Positions 58,051 through 64,000 of a stretch of DNA of 64,000 bases are shown here, piece by piece; the stretch's first letter is position 1; each line of letters opens with the position of its first letter. This DNA comes from Macrophomina tecta (lineage: Eukaryota > Ascomycota > Dothideomycetes > Botryosphaeriales > Botryosphaeriaceae). The position numbers and the translations under genes are program-made. Location: the NCBI GenBank assembly GCA_024180945.1, contig JAKSGN010000021.1, positions 1,054,001 through 1,118,000 on the forward strand, written 5' to 3'. The notes under the pieces were generated by a model. That model was not told the DNA's origin, searched no databases, and saw only the letters and a program-made list of their open reading frames with translations.

Positions 58051-58389
58051 AGAAATATTACCGGAAAACCTAAATACCGATAAAAATATAGACTAGAACG
58101 TAGAATAAGTCCTAGATAGCGGCTATATTAACGATTAGTTTAGATACCTCCTTAAATAGAAAGGAGACTAGAATAATATCTAGAAACTATTAGAACTATA
58201 TGACTATTAAGAACTTATTAATAAGTTTTATCGTCGAAACCTAGATCGACTAATACCGCCGACTTATTATACACGAAGGACCCGAAATTAAACTTAGAAA
58301 ATGAAGATAACCGCGCCTAATTAACTAGACTAGAACCCTCGAGGGGCGTAGAACCCGAACTAACGCTAGGAGACCTAATAGACTAGAAC

Positions 58390-58994
58390 GCCCCTATAAC
58401 ATTATTAGCTAAGGTATCGCTACGTAAATGCTTTAGCGATTATTTCTCCTTAGTATTTTTAGGATTAACTGAATCCCTAGCCTCGCGGGTAGCCTCTAGG
58501 CGATCTAATTTCTTAAGATTTTTAATAGACTATACCTTCTTATTTAATATTAAGCTACTATAACGCTATAATAGAACCTTCTACTTACGGAAACGCTCTA
58601 AGCGAGACGAGGTAGCACGTAGCTTAAACGTTAGCTTAGAAATAGTATTTAAAGCCTCTACCTTATTAGCGGTAATCTTCGTAATAGTACGCTCGAGACG
58701 AATAACTAGGGAAAAAGAGTTAGAACTAGTTAGAAAAAGATAAAGAAAACTTATAATTACCCTTCTTCGCGCTACTAGTATTATAGTAGGTATTACTACG
58801 ACGGGTATACTCCCTATAGCGCGAATACCCCGGAGTAATATAATATACTACGGGCTCACCCTTCTCCTCCAATAAAAGATACCGAGCGTAAGAAATCGGT
58901 ATATTAAGATCTAGAAGCGTATATAAAGAATTAATCTTTATACTAAGAAACTTACGCTTAATCTACTACTTATCGCGTTTACATTTAGGAGGCA
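58390..58994 (-). pseudogene. Antisense coding remnant between pol and the 3' LTR
   Basis: On the strand opposite to gag-pol, an ATG at 58994 starts MPPKCKRDK, then two stops, then IKRKFLSIKINSLYTLLDLN and ISYARYLLLEEKGEPVVYYI. After a frame change near 58740 (intron or shift) it continues as ERTITKITANKVEALNTISK with LKKLDRLEATREARDSVNP to a stop near 58390. Length about 200 codons. The second half looks like a coiled coil. It would be an extra gene carried by the element. Family not recognised. Confidence 0.55.
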
Positions 58995-59099
58995 TTATGG
59001 GAAAGACTTATAAGAAAAAGAAATAAAATAATAAGAGAAGCCTAAGATATAGATAAATAAATAAATCTTCGGGCTAAAGATTCTTAAGAGGGGGGATAG

Positions 59100-59887
59100 T
59101 ATTACGAATCCTAAAGTATAAGGGCTTTATAACCCTATAGGCGGAAAGCCCGTACGGAAAAAAGCACCGTAGAAACTAAAAATCTATAAGAACGGTAGAG
59201 CCGCACTACTAGTATGCCCGTACGGGAAAACTAGCCTTAAGAAAAGACGGCACGTACGGGCCTAGATAAGATAGTAATAAAAGCCCGTACGAAAGCGACG
59301 CCCACGCGGTATAGTAAAACTACGGAAATATTAACTAGAATAAACTTTCGTAGGGGAAGAATACCTATAAGAAAGAGATTATAAATCCTAAAAGCCGACT
59401 TTAAACTAGAGAAATAAACGGGATAAAGTTAGATAACTTATACGGTCTAAAGAAAAGATAGTCTAGCAGTAAAATACTTTCTTAACCGATATAAAAGTTA
59501 GATTCTAGAAAATAAGTATTAGCGCCTAAGTTACGTACGGTCTACCCGATCTACTTATAGATTAGAAGCCTTGGCAAAGATCTAATCCTTAGAATAATCT
59601 AATACTACGACTAATCTAATAGTCGTCTTAATCTATAGATTATTATAGCTTTTCTATAGTATATAGATATACTTTTTAGATAGTACTTTAACCTTTATAG
59701 TTAACTTAAAGTTCTAATATAACTCTATTAGAGGTAACAAGCCTAACGCGTACCGCGCACTAATATATTACGTAATTACTACTATTATTCTAATTCTTTA
59801 CCCTTCTTTTATTCTTTAAGGTAAACCCTTTAGCTACCTAACCCTACTAGGCGATTTTAAAGCCTAGTAGAAGAGGCCGCTATTATA
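59100..59887 (+). repeat. 3' LTR of the inner gypsy element (788 bp)
   Basis: It pairs with 51325-52112 over the whole length, preceded by a polypurine tract and followed by the right target duplication. Confidence 0.88.
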
Positions 59888-59892
59888 ATAAA
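59888..59892. repeat. Target duplication, right, of the inner gypsy element
   Basis: ATAAA, pairing with ATAAG at 51320-51324. Confidence 0.5.
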
Positions 59893-61117
59893 TCGCGTTA
59901 AAGGTTCTATAATCTTTAAATAATTCTAAATAAACTTTCTATAGAAGTTTATAAATCTAAGAAAGGACTATACTTTCTTAATTATCTTTAATACTAGCTA
60001 TTCTTTAATAGAATCTAGTTTTAAGTTATCTATACCGATATATCTAGGGGTAATAATAAAGCCTAAGAATTTTATCTTCTAGGTATACTAGAAGTACTTA
60101 TTTAGTATAATAGTAAGATTCTTTACTTAAAGTATCTTTAGAATCTTTCTAATATACTTCTTATATTTCTTAAGGGTTTCTAAAAAGATAAGAATATCGT
60201 CGAGATAAGCTATATAAAAGATATCTAAGTACTCGCGTAGTATATTATTAACTAGATTCTAAAAGATTACTAGCGCGTTAGTAAGTTTAAATAGTATAAC
60301 CGTATACTTATATAGTTCTAGTCTTATATAAAAGGCTATCTTCTACTTTTTCCCTTTCTTAATTCTAACTAAGTAGTAACTATTCCGGAGGTCTAGCTTT
60401 ATAAAGTACTTTACATTCTCTAACTTATCCTAGAGCTTATTAATACGTAGGAGCGGGTACTAGTTCTTAATCGTAATATTATTAAGTTATTAATAGTCGA
60501 CGTAGAGGTGTAACTTACTATTCTTCTTAGAAACGAAGAGGATCGGATATTCGGCTAATAATATTAATAATTAAATATATTCTTATTCGAGATTCTTCTT
60601 AATATATTTTTTTAAAGCCTCTATTTTCTTCTTTAATAAGAAGTAGATAGACTTATAAGCTGATTTTATTTTTAGCTTAAGTAAAATCTTATAATTCTAT
60701 AGTTAATACTTAGGTAAGTCTCCCTTTTCTCTTTCTTAGTAAACGGTTATTAAGTTCTAATACTCGTCGGGTACCGTTTCTATTTCTAGTATTAGAGGTA
60801 TTTCTTATAGTTACTACTATATTTTTAAACTACCGTATTATTCTCTTTTAATTCTCGTAGAATTATCTTCTTTAATAGAAGTTAGATAGTTCTTATCTCT
60901 TAGCCTTTTTCGTTAGACCCTAGCTAATACTCTTTATTATACCGCCGGTAAGAGTTTAATATATATAAGATAGACCTATTATTCTTAGCGTTATATACGC
61001 CTAAATATCTCTTCTAAGATTATTTAGACGTCTATAGAAGGTTTAGGGGCTACTAATTACTTCTATAAAGTCTTACTCTTAGCTTTACGCTTTCTCCGCG
61101 TAGTTCTTCGTAATAGG

Positions 61118-64000
61118 TGTTACTGGATTTGGTAGTAATACTATTAATTAAGAATAAGTAGTATAAGGCGTAAGAGAAATGCTTAAAAAAGTTCTTTTAT
61201 TAGTTCTCTTCCGTAACTAAGCTAAAGTTTATTATATATATACGTAATATTCTAATACACCTCCTTCGTGTAGTAGTAAAGCTAGCGTACGATATAATAG
61301 TAGCTATAGGTAAAAAGAATAACTACGTGTATAACTAAGAATTAAACTAGTGAACTTAAGATTAAAAAAGAATAGCGAGCGGGTTCTATTAGCTATAGTT
61401 TAGGATTACTAACTAAACCTAGCTTTATCTAGACTATTAAACTATATAGGTAACTAGGTTGCTAGCTTTAATAGAATATAAAGTAATAACTAATAAGTAG
61501 CTAATAATTTAGCCGAGCGGGTAGCTATAAGCTATATATATCTAAATAAGAAGATAAGAGTGCATAATATTAAATAAAGAAAATAGAAGAAACTCGGTTA
61601 TTTTATCTAATTAGCGGCGTAAGTTCTAATTAGTTAACGAATACCTAGTACTTCTACTTTAGTAGTGCCTTTATAAGTCCGTCTACGATTATATCGGCTA
61701 TAGGCGTCTATTTAAAGTAGATATTATCTACTAACGCTTCTTATCTAAGCTAGTAATAATAAATATTAATATAGCGTAGCTTTATTATTAGTTTTCTAAT
61801 GCTTTTCTTTATAAGCCGTAGTATTATTTAGTTATTATACTAAATTTATATAAGATGGCCTAGATTAAACTATAGTTAGTTAAAGAATCGTTTCTACTAG
61901 AAGTACTACTTAGCTATTTTAGATAAGATAAGAAGCTCAGCTTCGGTAGTTAATATAGTAATAGTCGGTTATTTAGTAGCTTTTTAATCTACTAAACCTC
62001 TAAATAGTATAATAAGCGAGCCTTAGTAGCTTTTACGCGTTTTTTAATCGTTTACGTATACTGCATTACTACTAATTATAAAGATATTTTATTTATTCTA
62101 ATAAACGGAGCTATTAAAGTATAGAGCGAGTTTCTTTATTTCTTTAAGGTACTTAAGGAGTCTCTACGCTAGTACGAGATAACGATATAACGAATTAGTT
62201 AGATAAGCTAATAGAGCTAATATAGTAAATATAATATTCGCTCTCGTACTAATTATAGTAAACTATACTAATCCTATCTTACTTTAGAAGGTATAAATAT
62301 TTTATAGCGTTACGTACGAGTCCTCGTTTAGTATAAGAGGCTTATCTTATAGTAAAGGTATTACTAGAGCGTTTACTTTCTTAATATTATATTTAGTAAT
62401 TAAGCTATTAATATAAAATTTCTAAGAAAGCTAGAGTAAACGCTCTTTTCGATTACGAACTATACGTAGTATAAGAAACTACTAGATTTCGCCTATTATA
62501 TGCATCTTATAATATTAGAATAAGTTATTCTAGAATATCTCCGTGTAGCGCTCGTTATTTCTATAATAGGTGACGATAACGTTATTAACGAAGAAGAAGA
62601 CGAAGAGGTAACTATTTATATAGAAATATAGAGCATTTAGAATTAGTTCTAAGCCGAGTTCCGTAAGTATATTATAGAAGTAACGTTACTAAAGCGCTAG
62701 TAATTCTTTAAGGCCGTATAGCGCTTTAAGTAGTTAAAGAACTTATTTATTCTTTAATATTATTTCTTCTAGTAGCTTGTAGTACGTTATTTACTTAAGT
62801 AGAACGTACGAAAACGTATTTACAACGTTATATTATTTTATTTTAAGGTTAAAGGCGTAAATAATAGCTATAAGCGCTCGGAAAATATAAAAGGCTAGGG
62901 TAGCTATAAAGGTATCTTTCTAGGTTATTTATAGATTACCTCTAACGTAAATGCGTGTCTTATATTTTAGTAGATAGCCATTTTCGTCGAATTTATACTT
63001 AAATATCTAAGTAAGCGGTATTACCTCCTTAGTATTATCTTATACGTTTATTACTAAAATAATCTTCTATATCTTCTTACTCTAGAGTTTCCGTAGTTCG
63101 GCTTCTACCGCTTTTAGAAATTTAGATCTAAGTAGATGTGTTAAAAGTTCTTTAAACGTCTTTGGCTCTAGTAGAAGCATATTTTAGTGCCGACGAGGCG
63201 TTTATATAGTAGATAGTATAGTAGCGAATAATATTCTCTAGGCTTAATTTAAGTGCTAATTAAGTAGAAGTTATATAATATAGGCTAATCTACGTATTCT
63301 TTTACCTTAAATAATCGAATTTAGGTTTATTTTAGAGCTAATTTCTAATCTTTTTAGTACTCGGTTGCCTCTGCTAGCTATAGGGTCTAGATTAGTATTA
63401 TATTAGACTAGTATTAGTCGCCTAAATCTTAATTATTATTCTTAATTACCCTCTAAGGCTTGAGGAGCTGGTTAGTAATATTATTCGAGCGTTATAGGCG
63501 TGGTTTCTAAATCTAGCCTAGGCTTAGAATTAGGTTAAACTTAACTACTTTCGTTGCTAGTTAGTTTAGTACCTTGCGTTTAACGCGCTTAAAGGCTGCT
63601 TTTAGGCTACTCTTTTTATAAGTTTAACCTATTACTCGTTATAAACGGTAATAGCATTAGTAGTCGAATAAGCGAATCTAGTTAATAGCTACTACTAGCT
63701 TCTATAGCTTAGTGCTATTTACTTAATTTAAGAAACTTATTCTCTAAAGATTTAGTGCTCGTTAATAAGGCTAAGAATAATATAAGATCGTTATTATTTA
63801 GATAGATTTATAGATATATAAGGGTTTATTCTTTCTTAGCTTTAGATACTTTTTAATAGTGCTCTTATTCGTAAGGTAAGTACTTACTATTCTTATTAGA
63901 CGTAATATCTCTAACGCGTAGGATCTTATCTATACTTAGTGTCTAGATTTAGAAGATGTTAGTAGAGTCGTATCTAATTAAATATTTGATTAGCGCTCTT
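61118..64000 (-). mobile_element. Ty1/copia retrotransposon, RIP-mutated, partial (runs off the window)
   Basis: Starts with TGTTACTGGATTTGG at 61118, likely the outer edge of its 3' LTR. On the minus strand from about 62150 to 61600, RNase H and the C-terminus of copia Pol can be followed (KATK.PTIT..TTEAELL, FFNQLQFNLGHL, ALVDNIYFK, DGLTKALL pattern with stops). Reverse transcriptase sequence (VDD-like box) lies near 62590. The rest continues leftward in gene order to the window end. All frames are broken. Confidence 0.7.

Larger units (their letters stand above)
51325..59887 (+). mobile_element. Inner Ty3/gypsy retrotransposon, full length (8563 bp), RIP-mutated
   Basis: Two 788-bp LTRs flank internal gag and pol remnants in standard gypsy order on the plus strand: gag (about 52450-53600), protease (about 54470), reverse transcriptase (about 55440-56000), RNase H (about 56250-56640) and integrase (about 56950-57480), plus the pol tail to about 58050. 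An antisense coding remnant lies between pol and the 3' LTR. A purine tract (AAGAGGGGGGATAG) directly precedes the 3' LTR. It sits inside the outer minus-strand gypsy element, so it inserted later. Confidence 0.88.
48133..61117 (-). mobile_element. Outer Ty3/gypsy retrotransposon, RIP-mutated, split by a nested element
   Basis: On the minus strand, reverse transcriptase fragments lie at about 60600-60300 (SKKNSKLHLYVDY pattern), protease-side sequence at about 60600-61100, and RNase H, integrase and the pol C-terminus (GDKVYLLIKNIKLKRPSDK at 49728-49498) between 51319 and 49400. The two parts join across the inserted element at 51325-59887. The left LTR is at 48133. No second LTR or gag is seen on the right; the element appears cut at about 61117, where the copia LTR begins. 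Confidence 0.7.
48133..64000. other. RIP-mutated heterochromatic block
   Basis: From 48133 to the window end the sequence is rich in TA, ATA and TAG with CpA and TpG nearly absent, while CpG is still common. In long stretches by eye neither CA nor TG occurs. All former reading frames are filled with TAG/TAA, and former Trp, Gln and Cys codons read as stops or Tyr. This is the classic result of RIP (C to T at CpA on either strand). The border with the normal cluster DNA on the left is sharp. Confidence 0.9.

Noticed and set aside
48133..64000. CRISPR-like or satellite array in the AT-rich block
   Set aside because: The apparent repetition comes from RIP-lowered complexity and the two LTR copies; there are no regularly spaced identical repeats.

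Overview
The window looks like nuclear DNA of a filamentous ascomycete (Pezizomycotina). Genes carry short GT-AG introns of about 49-95 bp. There are small secreted cysteine-rich proteins and a polyketide-type secondary-metabolite cluster. The last 16 kb is extremely TpA-rich, CpA/TpG-poor retrotransposon debris, the mark of repeat-induced point mutation (RIP). No ribosomal, tRNA or CRISPR genes are seen. The species is not identified.

Layout. (1) 0.9-5.5 kb: four tandem minus-strand paralogues encoding small secreted proteins with a shared W-R-x-R-E-W core and a C-terminal Cys-Asp. (2) 7.5-9.5 kb: a secreted cysteine-rich protein and a decayed unidentified gene. (3) 9.7-13.5 kb: gene-poor DNA with transposon fossils. 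(4) 13.5-48 kb: a gene cluster whose parts match the aflatoxin/anthraquinone toolkit. It holds a P450, a divergent pair of AflS-like and AflR-like regulators (both broken), two GMC oxidoreductases, a multicopper oxidase (broken), an MFS efflux pump, a NorA-type aldo-keto reductase, an SDR (split by a transposon), an NmrA/AvfA-type oxidoreductase, an AflY-type questin-oxidase-like protein, an AMP-dependent ligase and a DUF1772 anthrone-oxygenase-like protein at the right edge. No polyketide synthase lies in the window. (5) 48.1-64 kb: a nested RIP-mutated block, with one Ty3/gypsy element inserted in another and a Ty1/copia element to the right.

Two hAT DNA transposons with open transposase genes and perfect 8-bp target-site duplications sit inside cluster genes, one in the oxidase gene and one in the SDR gene. 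Their reading frames look undamaged, in contrast to the RIP-ruined LTR elements.

Functionally, the surviving enzymes would serve oxidation of an aromatic polyketide (anthrone oxidation, ring cleavage or rearrangement, reduction, efflux). Six motifs of the form TCG-N5-CGA lie in promoters of five promoter regions; five of the six fit the full published AflR consensus. The two genes expected to read that motif are both disrupted. The picture is a cluster that kept much of its enzyme set and promoter sites but lost its pathway regulators and is being broken up by transposons. Frameshift calls rest on reading-frame continuity only, and several are single-base changes in short runs, so assembly error has to be excluded.
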